From positions 62,001-126,000 of the IMG/VR virus record IMGVR_UViG_3300042897_000994: a DNA stretch of 64,000 bases; one strand, given 5' to 3'. This stretch comes from a virus. Position numbers and translations under genes: made by a program. The notes below the pieces were generated by a model that had not been told where the DNA came from, ran no database searches, and saw nothing but the letters and a program-made list of their open reading frames with translations. Shown piece after piece: positions 7,662-15,106 of this stretch. Each line of letters starts with the position of its first letter. Position 1 is the stretch's first letter.

Positions 7662-9482
7662 ATGGCTCATAAAAAACTTCTTATTTTAGAAAGATCCGGA
7701 GAAACCCTTAAAACGACAGCTGATGACGGTTCGGTTGTTCTAGAAGGCGTTTTCACACAAATTGGAGTTCGTAATAAAAATAACAGAATTTACGAAGAGA
7801 AAGAATTTCTTCCTCATGTTAAAGATCTTCAAGAAAAAATCAAGGGCAAAAAACTTTTAGGTGAATTAGATCACCCAAAGTCTTTCGATATTTCACTTGC
7901 CAACGTATCACACGTAATTGAAAAATTAGAGTACGATCCGTCAACCAAGCAAGTAATGGGAAGAATTAGACTTCTTGATACAGATGCAGGAAAACAAGCC
8001 AAAGCTTTAGTAGAGGCCGGTGTTCCTCTTAATATTTCATCTAGAGCCTCTGGGCGAGTTGATGAAAATGGAAAAGTAAAAATTCAGAAACTATTTACTT
8101 ATGATCTAGTAGCCGATCCAGGATTTGAAGCTGCTGAATTACATAGAGTAAATGAATCTCTAGGGTTTGACGACAGTGATGATCTATTGATTTATGAATT
8201 TGAAGATCTCAATTCAGAAGAAACTAAAGTAGAAGTTAAACCTGAAGAAATTGTTCAAGAGTCAAAACCTGAAATCAAAGAACCAATAAAAGAAAATACA
8301 GAAGAAAATACTCAACCTACTATGAATTATGTTAAAGTTGAAGATTTCGATAAGTACTCAGAATATCTGAAAACCGAAATCACGCAAATTAAAGAAGAGG
8401 CTTCAAAAGAGTCTATAGACTTCGAAACCTTCGAAAAGCTGGTTAAATATACTGAGCATATTGCTGAGAAACTTAATCAAGTTCACGATTATTCTAATTA
8501 CTTAGGAGAAAACTTAGATAAGAGTATTTCTCATGGTGATTATATCGTTGAAAGCGTAAATAAATTGAAAGACTATGCTAATTACTTAGCAGAAAGTTTA
8601 CAAAACGGGATTGGCTACTCTGAATATGTTGCTAATAAGCTCGAAGAGTCTATCAAATATCAAAACTATTTAGCAGAAAACGTTCAAAAGGGTATTGATT
8701 ATACTGAATATGTTGCCGAAAACCTAGACAATAGTATTCAGTACCAAAACTATTTGGCTGAAAATCTTGAAAGCTCTATTAAATACTCCGATTATCTAAA
8801 GGAGAATATCGAGAAGATCGGTAAATATGCAGACTACATTGCTGAAAGTGTTAATAGAATTCAAGAAAACAAACCAGCAGATGAAGAAACTCCAGCAATT
8901 AAAGTTGAAGAATCTGTAGAAACAACTCCAGAAGTTAAAGTTGAAGAGAATGATACTACTGTATCATATCAAGATCAAATTTCTAAGAAATTGAATGCTC
9001 TATTAGAATCAGCAGTAGTACAAAAAGAAGAAGATCACTTCTTTAGATTTTTAGACGCTTCTAAGAGAAATGAATTTTCTTCTCTTAACGAAAGTAAGCA
9101 AAACGAAATCAAAGGTGCATTTGAAATCAATAAATATTTTTCTGTTGCAGATGCAAATAGAATTTGGGAATCTTGCTTTATTCAAAAGCCAACTTCTCTA
9201 GATGTAGTTGGTAATATGCCAGAAAAATATAAAGCAAAGTGGGAATCTTTAAACGAGTCTCAACGAAGCAGTATTCTTGCCCAGTCTAAGTTTTGGCCTT
9301 TGAATACACAGTATCAGATTGATAACTTCTGGCAAACAAGAGACTTAAGAACTGTTAAAGTTAATTCTCCAGTTAATGAATCTTCTGTAGCTCCTTTAGC
9401 ACCAGAAGATAAGAATGCAGCAGTTAACGAACAGCTTGAAAATATCAAAAATGCAATTAAAGCAAGATTTGATAAGTTCTAA
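7662..9482 (+). CDS. 21: prohead protease gp21 fused to a repetitive scaffold-like region
   Basis: Residues 1 to about 165 are a T4-type prohead serine protease: GELDHP carries the catalytic His71, and NISSRASG (residues 124-131) carries the nucleophile Ser. T4 gp21 is only 212 aa; here 606 aa. After an acidic linker (about 175-230) comes a run of ten exact 14-residue repeats (residues 262-401, consensus Y-x-x-YLAENL-x-x-SI), two heptads per unit and so probably coiled coil, then a second acidic linker and a helical domain to the end. Nine of the ten repeats contain (I/L/V)-x-E, the T4 gp21 cleavage motif. No separate gp22 scaffold gene was found, so this protein may supply both protease and core. 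Confidence 0.85.
   Translation: MAHKKLLILERSGETLKTTADDGSVVLEGVFTQIGVRNKNNRIYEEKEFLPHVKDLQEKIKGKKLLGELDHPKSFDISLANVSHVIEKLEYDPSTKQVMGRIRLLDTDAGKQAKALVEAGVPLNISSRASGRVDENGKVKIQKLFTYDLVADPGFEAAELHRVNESLGFDDSDDLLIYEFEDLNSEETKVEVKPEEIVQESKPEIKEPIKENTEENTQPTMNYVKVEDFDKYSEYLKTEITQIKEEASKESIDFETFEKLVKYTEHIAEKLNQVHDYSNYLGENLDKSISHGDYIVESVNKLKDYANYLAESLQNGIGYSEYVANKLEESIKYQNYLAENVQKGIDYTEYVAENLDNSIQYQNYLAENLESSIKYSDYLKENIEKIGKYADYIAESVNRIQENKPADEETPAIKVEESVETTPEVKVEENDTTVSYQDQISKKLNALLESAVVQKEEDHFFRFLDASKRNEFSSLNESKQNEIKGAFEINKYFSVADANRIWESCFIQKPTSLDVVGNMPEKYKAKWESLNESQRSSILAQSKFWPLNTQYQIDNFWQTRDLRTVKVNSPVNESSVAPLAPEDKNAAVNEQLENIKNAIKARFDKF
8445..8864 (+). repeat. ten tandem 14-codon repeats in the protease-scaffold gene
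   Basis: Ten in-phase 42-nt units starting at KYTEHIAEKLNQVH and ending KYADYIAESVNRIQ. Units diverge at the DNA level but keep the pattern aromatic-x-x-Y-(L/I/V)-x-E-(N/S). Only the fifth unit (YVANK) lacks the Glu. Confidence 0.9.
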
Positions 9483-9483
9483 A

Positions 9484-9498
9484 GATATATAAAAAATA
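9484..9498 (+). promoter_or_regulatory. late promoter for the major capsid gene
   Basis: gATATATAAAAAATA; octamer TATAAAAA at 9488-9495. Predicted start near 9501 gives a leader of about 85 nt, far longer than at the other late genes. Confidence 0.7.
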
Positions 9499-9500
9499 AT

Positions 9501-9585
9501 AATCACGTAACTCGGATATCAAGAAGCAAAAGGTGTTGGGACCAAACGTGAAATAACAAAAACAACAAAAAAACTCAATCAAAAA
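9501..9585 (+). promoter_or_regulatory. long 5' leader of the major capsid mRNA
   Basis: About 85 nt between predicted start and ATG. TCACGT (9503-9508) and ACGTGA (9546-9551) can pair to close a 37-nt loop. The last 35 nt are almost only A and C with a few T, an unstructured ribosome landing zone of the kind expected where Shine-Dalgarno is not used. Function is inferred. Confidence 0.4.
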
Positions 9586-11271
9586 ATGAATCATTTAATT
9601 AATGAAGCCGAAGTTGTAAGAACTTGGGCGCCCGTGATTGAGGAAGCTACTGGTATTTCAGACAAAGGTAAATTAAACTGGATGTCTAAATACTGCCACT
9701 TCCATCAGTTGAATGAGAATGTGTACAACCAAGTACACTTGAATCCTAACGCCAACGTTTATGGTATGGGTGCAGTTACCTTCCCAGGTGACCCAACCAC
9801 TACTACTGGATTCAATGCTCAAGCAACCGGATCTGGTGACAGACCTTTCAGTCTGCTTCCTCTAGCTATGCAAGTAGCTGCTCAAACAGTAGGTCTTGAC
9901 CTTGTTCCTGTAGTACCAATGTCTGGTCCTCTTGGAATCTTGACTTACTTAGACTTTATCTATGCTGGTGGTAGACTAGATTCTACTGAACCGCCATTGA
10001 TGGTTAAAGTTAACACTACTACCGCTACTTTTGGTAGTTCTTTAACGAATGCTACTGCATGGACTGCTAACACTACATATTATCTATGTTCTGCTGCTGG
10101 TGCTGCTACTTATGCTCTTACTTTTGTAGGTCTATCTCGTATCGACGGATTACCTATCTTTAAAGTAAATGCTTACAATAGTGGTGCAGCTCAGCCTAAC
10201 GGTACTGCAGGTACTGTAACTTTAGCAGCTGCAGCTATTGCTACTGCAACAATTTCAACCAATGCTAATGGTACAGGTGACATCGTTACATTTACCGCAA
10301 GCGGAACTCTTGAACTTGTAAAAGCTCTTGAAGATCATATCCCAGGTTTCTCTGGTGCTGGTTTTGCTCCTGCTGCAGTAACAGGTGGTAACAGTGTTGC
10401 TAACGTTGAACCTTTCTTGAGAGCTGATGGTGAATTAACATCAGATAACCTAATGGGTCTTTCATTGTTCAATAAATCAGTTGCTGCTGAAACTTACCAA
10501 GTTGCAGCTGCTGTAACTAGAGAGCAAGTACAAGACCTTAAGCAATTCGGTATTGATGCAGTAGCTCAAGTAGAAGCTGTATTGGTTAATGAATTGACTC
10601 AGTCAATCAACAAGTTGATTCTTCAGAGAATCTTCAGACTAGGTGCAAGTAACGCAGAAAACGTATTTAACGTTGATGCTACTAACTTAAACCTTTTTGT
10701 AGCTGCAACGGCTACAACCACTTCTATCGATCTTGGTACTAATGCAAATGGAGTAGCCGTAAGTATTCTTACTTCTTCTACTATCCCTACATCAGGTGAC
10801 AACGGTGGTACATTGCAAAGAAAGATTTTATCTAGAATCCTAGCTGCTTCAAACTTGATCGCTATCCGTGGTCGTAGAGGAGCTGCTAACTTTGCAGTAA
10901 CTAACGGTCAACTTGCTACTGCAATCCAAGATATCGCTGGATTTACTCCATACCCAATGGCTAACACCGTTAACCAAAACGGTGGATCTCTATATCCAGT
11001 TGGTTCTGTTGCAGGTGTAACTATCTACGTAGATCCTAACATGTCATGGACTGACACTAGAATCGTAGTAGGTAGAAAAGGTGACGGTAACTCTCCAGGT
11101 CTAGTATTCATGCCTTACTTAATGGCTGAATCTGCCCAGACTATTGCTGAAATGACTATGGCACCTAAAATTGCTGTTAAGTCAAGATTCACTCTAGTTG
11201 ATGCTGGTTTCCACCCAGAAACTATGTACTTCACTCTAGGAGTTAAGTTTACTAGTTACTCAATCGTTTAA
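9586..11271 (+). CDS. 23: major capsid protein, gp23-like
   Basis: HK97-fold capsid subunit of T4 type. Recognisable features are the N-terminal VVRTWAPVIEEA (T4: LLNKWKPLLE), the block LLPLAMQVAAQTVGLDLVPVVPMSGPLG (quoted here as LDLVPVVPMSGPLG), and the C-terminal stretch with DPNMSWTD, VVGRKGD and KSRFTLVDAGF. The length of 561 aa compares with 521 in T4; residues about 130-260, Thr/Ala rich, look like an inserted domain. A propeptide cut by gp21 is expected; INE followed by A at residues 5-8 and LNE at about 42-44 are candidate sites. Codon use is the most regular in the window, consistent with high expression. A strong terminator follows. Confidence 0.93.
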   Translation: MNHLINEAEVVRTWAPVIEEATGISDKGKLNWMSKYCHFHQLNENVYNQVHLNPNANVYGMGAVTFPGDPTTTTGFNAQATGSGDRPFSLLPLAMQVAAQTVGLDLVPVVPMSGPLGILTYLDFIYAGGRLDSTEPPLMVKVNTTTATFGSSLTNATAWTANTTYYLCSAAGAATYALTFVGLSRIDGLPIFKVNAYNSGAAQPNGTAGTVTLAAAAIATATISTNANGTGDIVTFTASGTLELVKALEDHIPGFSGAGFAPAAVTGGNSVANVEPFLRADGELTSDNLMGLSLFNKSVAAETYQVAAAVTREQVQDLKQFGIDAVAQVEAVLVNELTQSINKLILQRIFRLGASNAENVFNVDATNLNLFVAATATTTSIDLGTNANGVAVSILTSSTIPTSGDNGGTLQRKILSRILAASNLIAIRGRRGAANFAVTNGQLATAIQDIAGFTPYPMANTVNQNGGSLYPVGSVAGVTIYVDPNMSWTDTRIVVGRKGDGNSPGLVFMPYLMAESAQTIAEMTMAPKIAVKSRFTLVDAGFHPETMYFTLGVKFTSYSIV

Positions 11272-11296
11272 TCTAACTTAGATTCGATACCCAAAG

Positions 11297-11321
11297 GGGG
11301 ACTCTTAGGAGTCCCCTTTTT
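11297..11321 (+). terminator. rho-independent terminator after the capsid gene
   Basis: GGGGACTC (11297-11304), loop TTAG, GAGTCCCC (11309-11316), then TTTTT. An 8-bp perfect GC-rich stem. Confidence 0.9.
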
Positions 11322-11331
11322 ATTTTCAATA

Positions 11332-11343
11332 GATATATAATAG
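11332..11343 (+). promoter_or_regulatory. late promoter
   Basis: gATATATAATAG; box TATAATAG at 11336-11343. Predicted leader of about 11 nt to the ATG at 11360. Confidence 0.55.
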
Positions 11344-11359
11344 GAACAAAATAAATAGT

Positions 11360-12697
11360 ATGATGAAAAAAGTTTTAACTCTTGAAGAATATGATCAAAT
11401 AATAGAAGGCTTAAAGCCTATCAACACGGAAGAATATGATCATGATTTTATCACTTCAGTCATGTACGAAAAATTTGAAGTAGTTGATAAAACGGATAGA
11501 GAAATTAATGAAACCTTTAATCTATATTTAGCAGAAGGGGCTATATCGAATTTTATCGCTCTTTCAACAAATCCTATAACAGGAATCAAACTTGCAAATA
11601 ATGCAAAAAAATTAGCTAAAGCTCACATTCAAAACGCAACAGCTAAAATAGACTTTGAGAAGAAAATACAAGCAGCTGAAAGGGCAAAAGATAAAAATCC
11701 AGAAAAAGCTGATCAAGCTAAAAAGGCTATGGAAATTGCTAAATCGGCTTATGCTACCAAGAAAGAAGTTGCAGCTGATCAAATAGAAGCAATCCAAGAC
11801 AGGATGGGCGAATTGTCTAAAGACGATCCAAAGTTATCTAAAGTTTCCGCTCTTTTGAAAACCAAAGCTAGAGTCGAAGCAAATAAAAAGCTTCTAAGGA
11901 TATTAGATACAGAAGAAAGAAAGCAATTACAACTAACTATTAAAGATCAGGAAGAAAAAGCCAAGAATGCTGAAGCGCAAATGGCTGATTATGTTAGTTC
12001 TGAAAAAGAAAAAGATAATGCAGATAAAGGTGGAGAATCTACAGATCAGAAAGTCAAAGATTTACAAGATAAAATAGACTCAGTTCAGGATAAAATAGGT
12101 AAAACTGAAGATCCTGAAGATAAAGCTAAATTGAGCGTAGATAAAGCTAAATTGAATCAAGAGAAAGCAAAAGAAAAAGGAGAAGATTTAGATAAAGCAA
12201 ATTTTAAAGTAGCAGCTGAAACTGCAAGATTAAAATATGTACAAGATAAAACTCCTCAAAACTACTTAGAATATCTAAAGACAAGTCTTAAATACGACGA
12301 ATCTGCAGAAAATCCTAATAAAGAAGCTATCGATAAAAAGAAAGAAGCGATTAAAGACTGGGAAGAGAAAGTTAAAGCAAAACCTACTGAAAAACCAAAG
12401 GGTGACAAAACTGAACAGGAAATCGCAGATCTTAATAAAAAGAAAGAAGACTTAGCAGCTAAAATCGCAGATCAAAGAGAAGGTGTTGATACTTCTAATA
12501 AGCTTTACACCGATGCTTTGAATAAAAGAGATTCTATTAAAGATACAGAAAGCCCAGAATGGGCCAAAGCTGCTGAAGAATACAGTGCAATCTCCTCAGA
12601 AAGACAAGCAGATCTAGCTAGACTAAGCGGTCTAGAAGCTCAGTTGAAAACTATTTCGCAGAAAATTTCAGATCTCCAGGCTAAGAAGAAAAAATAA
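11360..12697 (+). CDS. coiled-coil late protein with capsid-targeting-like N-terminus
   Basis: 445 aa, highly charged (Lys, Glu, Asp, Ala), predicted as long coiled coil from about residue 75 to the end with no enzyme motif. The N-terminus MMKKVLTLEEYDQIIEG fits the T4 capsid-targeting type: a short amphipathic peptide ending in I-I-E before Gly, a site the prohead protease could cut. It lies directly after the capsid terminator with its own late promoter, so I infer an abundant internal head protein. ATG at 11360 or 11363 are both possible. Alternative: a scaffold component. Confidence 0.55.
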   Translation: MMKKVLTLEEYDQIIEGLKPINTEEYDHDFITSVMYEKFEVVDKTDREINETFNLYLAEGAISNFIALSTNPITGIKLANNAKKLAKAHIQNATAKIDFEKKIQAAERAKDKNPEKADQAKKAMEIAKSAYATKKEVAADQIEAIQDRMGELSKDDPKLSKVSALLKTKARVEANKKLLRILDTEERKQLQLTIKDQEEKAKNAEAQMADYVSSEKEKDNADKGGESTDQKVKDLQDKIDSVQDKIGKTEDPEDKAKLSVDKAKLNQEKAKEKGEDLDKANFKVAAETARLKYVQDKTPQNYLEYLKTSLKYDESAENPNKEAIDKKKEAIKDWEEKVKAKPTEKPKGDKTEQEIADLNKKKEDLAAKIADQREGVDTSNKLYTDALNKRDSIKDTESPEWAKAAEEYSAISSERQADLARLSGLEAQLKTISQKISDLQAKKKK

Positions 12698-13194
12698 TGA
12701 ATCGATCCAAAGAGCCTAGAATCGTATTTAGAAACTGGGGAAAAACTCCGAGAAAACATCAGGTAGTATTAAAACATCTAACCGAAGATCAAAAGAAGTT
12801 TCTACAAAACAATGAGTTCATAAAATTTCTACCAAAAGAGCATCAACTATTTTCTATTCTTTTCAAGATTAATTATATGGAAAGAATGTTAAAAAGCGAA
12901 AAGATTTTTAAGCCAAATCCGTATACTGGGGAATTTAGCAATGAAAGACAGCTTTTTAAAGATAGCAATCTAGTAGATTGGTATTGCGCAATATGTAAAG
13001 TAGATATTGTTTCTAAGATGAATGACTTCGAACCTCAGAATTTTTTATGTGAGAAATGCAAAGAGAGTCATGGAGATAGAAATACAATAGACTCTCGAAT
13101 AAAAGAAAATTCTATTCTCTTTACTCAAAACTGTAAGAAAGAATTGAAAATAGAGCAGAAGGAATTTCTTAAGTATGTTAAAAGAAATGTTTAG
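12697..13194 (+). CDS. zinc-ribbon protein, function unknown
   Basis: 165-aa basic protein with two CxxC pairs (CAIC near residue 92 and CEKC near residue 114), a likely zinc ribbon. The rest is rich in Lys, Phe and Asn. The ATG overlaps the stop of the preceding coiled-coil gene, so it is probably cotranscribed with it. Its stop overlaps the stop of the convergent minus-strand gene. No homologue was recognised; nucleic-acid binding is a guess from the zinc ribbon. Confidence 0.6.
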   Translation: MNRSKEPRIVFRNWGKTPRKHQVVLKHLTEDQKKFLQNNEFIKFLPKEHQLFSILFKINYMERMLKSEKIFKPNPYTGEFSNERQLFKDSNLVDWYCAICKVDIVSKMNDFEPQNFLCEKCKESHGDRNTIDSRIKENSILFTQNCKKELKIEQKEFLKYVKRNV

Positions 13195-14027
13195 AGAGCT
13201 AAAGCTTCAGTATAACTAATCTTTTCTATCTCTTTTATTTCGCTAAATTTAGAAGTGTTATAGATTTTAACTCTCCTGCCTTCTAGTGAATTAACTAGTG
13301 AGGAGTAATGGGGTAACCAATTCCTTTGCATCACTTCATCGCTGGCCCCCTTTTTACCGTAACCATCATGCCAGTGCGTATTACCACCAGAACCGTTTTT
13401 ACCATCAAATCCCATTAAAACAATTTTTTTAGCACCTAGATGATATGCAACATTGATTGCGGCATATCCTGAATTTCCACCAGTTCTAATTCCATTGGGT
13501 TCTAATTCTAACCCTTCTCTTCCAGTTTCTACTAAATTGATAATGTCATCAGTTTTTGGAGATGGATTTTTTGTTGCTTTAATTCCTTTGAATAGATGAA
13601 TTTCTTTTTTGAATGTATCATAAAAACTCGAATCACTCCAATAAAGAACCTGAGCAAAGGGCAGATATAAAAATGCTTTGTTTACTGCAATAACTATTTT
13701 GTCTTTTAGAATCTCAAAATCAAAATCTTTTAATGAAGGACCTCCACCGACTATATAAATAGTTTCACCTAGAAATATAGGTTCGAGATCAGAAATTTTT
13801 TCGTATCTGCTATACTTAAATCTGAGACCTTCTTCACTATAGTTTCCTCTAGTCGGCTGATGAACATAAACATTATTAACTCTCTTAGTAGCTACGACAC
13901 CAGATTTTTTGGATTCTATTTGAAGCTCTTTTTTCTCTTCAATCGTGATTTGAACTTGATCCTTCTTTCTGATTATATGTTCTCTTCTTGATGGTAGAAC
14001 ACTAATCTTTTTCTTTCTTACCGCCAT
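13191..14027 (-). CDS. Rossmann-like MptE/DUF115-type or glycosyltransferase-like protein
   Basis: The only convincing minus-strand gene. Its core reads ETIYIVGGGPSLKDFDF, then IVIAVNKAFLYLP, VLYWSDSSFY, a Gly-rich GIRTGGNSGYAAIN and KKIVLMGFDG with HWHDGYG. This GGGPSL nucleotide-binding pattern occurs in phage proteins related to DUF115 (MptE-like) and GT42-like enzymes. The substrate is unknown. I chose the ATG at 14027 (MAVRKKKISVLPSRR) over 14054, because the upstream codons are AT-rich and overlap a palindromic regulatory region. It is divergent from gp44 and convergent with the zinc-ribbon gene. It may be transcribed at a different time from the flanking late genes. Confidence 0.7.
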   Translation of the reverse strand: MAVRKKKISVLPSRREHIIRKKDQVQITIEEKKELQIESKKSGVVATKRVNNVYVHQPTRGNYSEEGLRFKYSRYEKISDLEPIFLGETIYIVGGGPSLKDFDFEILKDKIVIAVNKAFLYLPFAQVLYWSDSSFYDTFKKEIHLFKGIKATKNPSPKTDDIINLVETGREGLELEPNGIRTGGNSGYAAINVAYHLGAKKIVLMGFDGKNGSGGNTHWHDGYGKKGASDEVMQRNWLPHYSSLVNSLEGRRVKIYNTSKFSEIKEIEKISYTEALAL

Positions 14028-14035
14028 ATTAATTA

Positions 14036-14043
14036 TATATTTG
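14036..14043 (+). promoter_or_regulatory. candidate Bacteroidota-type promoter box upstream of gp44
   Basis: TATATTTG matches TAnnTTTG, the -7 element of Bacteroidota primary sigma promoters. No clear -33 element was seen. Probably drives the gp44-RNase H cluster early. Confidence 0.35.
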
Positions 14044-14049
14044 TAATGA

Positions 14050-14087
14050 AACAATTGTTCATAATCTTCATATAACGTATAACGTTA
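14050..14087. promoter_or_regulatory. two palindromes in the divergent intergenic region (candidate operators)
   Basis: AACAATTGTT (14050-14059) is a perfect palindrome. TAACGT (14073-14078) and ACGTTA (14082-14087) form an inverted repeat with a 3-nt spacer. Both lie between the start codons of the minus-strand gene and gp44, where a shared regulator could act. Confidence 0.35.
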
Positions 14088-14094
14088 AAAAAAT

Positions 14095-15060
14095 ATGACA
14101 GTGAAAGTAGAAAACTTTTTATTTACAGAAAAGTATCGTCCAAGCACTCTTAAAGATCTTATTGCACCGGCCAGAGTTTTAGAAAAATTAAAAAACGGTG
14201 TTTATCAACACCTTCTTCTATACGGAAGCCCAGGAACTGGAAAGACGAGTAGTGCTAAAGTTTTAGTTAGGGAATTCGGGCATCCTTATTTGTACATCAA
14301 TGCAAGTACTGATACTAGTGTTGATATTGTTAGAAATAGAATTACAGACTTCTGCGCAAACAGAAGTATTATGGATGAACCCGGTAAATTAAAGGTTGTA
14401 ATTCTAGATGAGATAGATGGAGTATCTGATCAGTTTTTCAAAGCTCTAAGAGCTACAATGGATCAGTTTAGTGCAAATGCTCGATTTATCGCAACCTGTA
14501 ACTTTATTAATAAAGTTCCAGATCCTATTCAGTCTAGATTTGAAATGATTAATTTTGATTTTTCAAAAGATGAAGAGAATGAATTAGTAAAACAATACAT
14601 ACTGAGAATAAACCACATCTGTAAAGAAGAAGGCATTACGATAGATAAGCACGCAATTTTAGAATTAGTCAAGAGAAAATTTCCAGATCTTAGAAGTGTT
14701 TTAAATACTATCCAGGGATATTATAGTCAGGGATTAAAAAACATCACTTTAGAAGATATTAAAAAGTTCAATTCTATCTATAAAGATGTTTTTGAACTTG
14801 TATTTCAAAATGTAGATCCTATTAAGAACTATCAGTATTTAGCTTCTGAATATTCAAATCGAGTAGATGATGTTTTAAATTCCCTAGGAAATGATTTTAT
14901 TGACTATATTAAAACTGAACAACCTACTTATGAAAAGGCAGTTCCACAAATAATCATTACAGTGGCCAAATATCAATCGATGAGAAGCCAAGTCATAGAT
15001 CCAGTTATCACAATGTTGGCTTGTGTTTATGAATTACAAACAATAATTAAAGGGGCATAG
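14095..15060 (+). CDS. 44: sliding-clamp loader ATPase, gp44-like
   Basis: AAA+ subunit that opens and loads the sliding clamp onto primed DNA. Motifs: TEKYRPSTLKDLI at the start, Walker A GSPGTGKTS (residues 44-52), Walker B VVILDEID (101-108), sensor 1 ATCNF and the SRF arginine-finger motif in DPIQSRFEMI. The length of 321 aa equals T4 gp44 (319 aa). It heads a replication block with RNase H and a gp62-like gene. The ATG at 14095 follows an A-run without Shine-Dalgarno. Confidence 0.94.
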   Translation: MTVKVENFLFTEKYRPSTLKDLIAPARVLEKLKNGVYQHLLLYGSPGTGKTSSAKVLVREFGHPYLYINASTDTSVDIVRNRITDFCANRSIMDEPGKLKVVILDEIDGVSDQFFKALRATMDQFSANARFIATCNFINKVPDPIQSRFEMINFDFSKDEENELVKQYILRINHICKEEGITIDKHAILELVKRKFPDLRSVLNTIQGYYSQGLKNITLEDIKKFNSIYKDVFELVFQNVDPIKNYQYLASEYSNRVDDVLNSLGNDFIDYIKTEQPTYEKAVPQIIITVAKYQSMRSQVIDPVITMLACVYELQTIIKGA

Positions 15061-15095
15061 TTTTCAAAAAGTTTTTCGTTTTCGAAAATTTTTAT

Positions 15096-15103
15096 TATAT
15101 TTG
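15096..15103 (+). promoter_or_regulatory. candidate Bacteroidota-type promoter box directly at the RNase H start
   Basis: TATATTTG four bases before the ATG at 15107. If used, the transcript would be leaderless or nearly so. Similar TTATAnTTnnnATATGAAC contexts occur before the genes at 31242 and 39611. Confidence 0.35.
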
Positions 15104-15106
15104 TAT

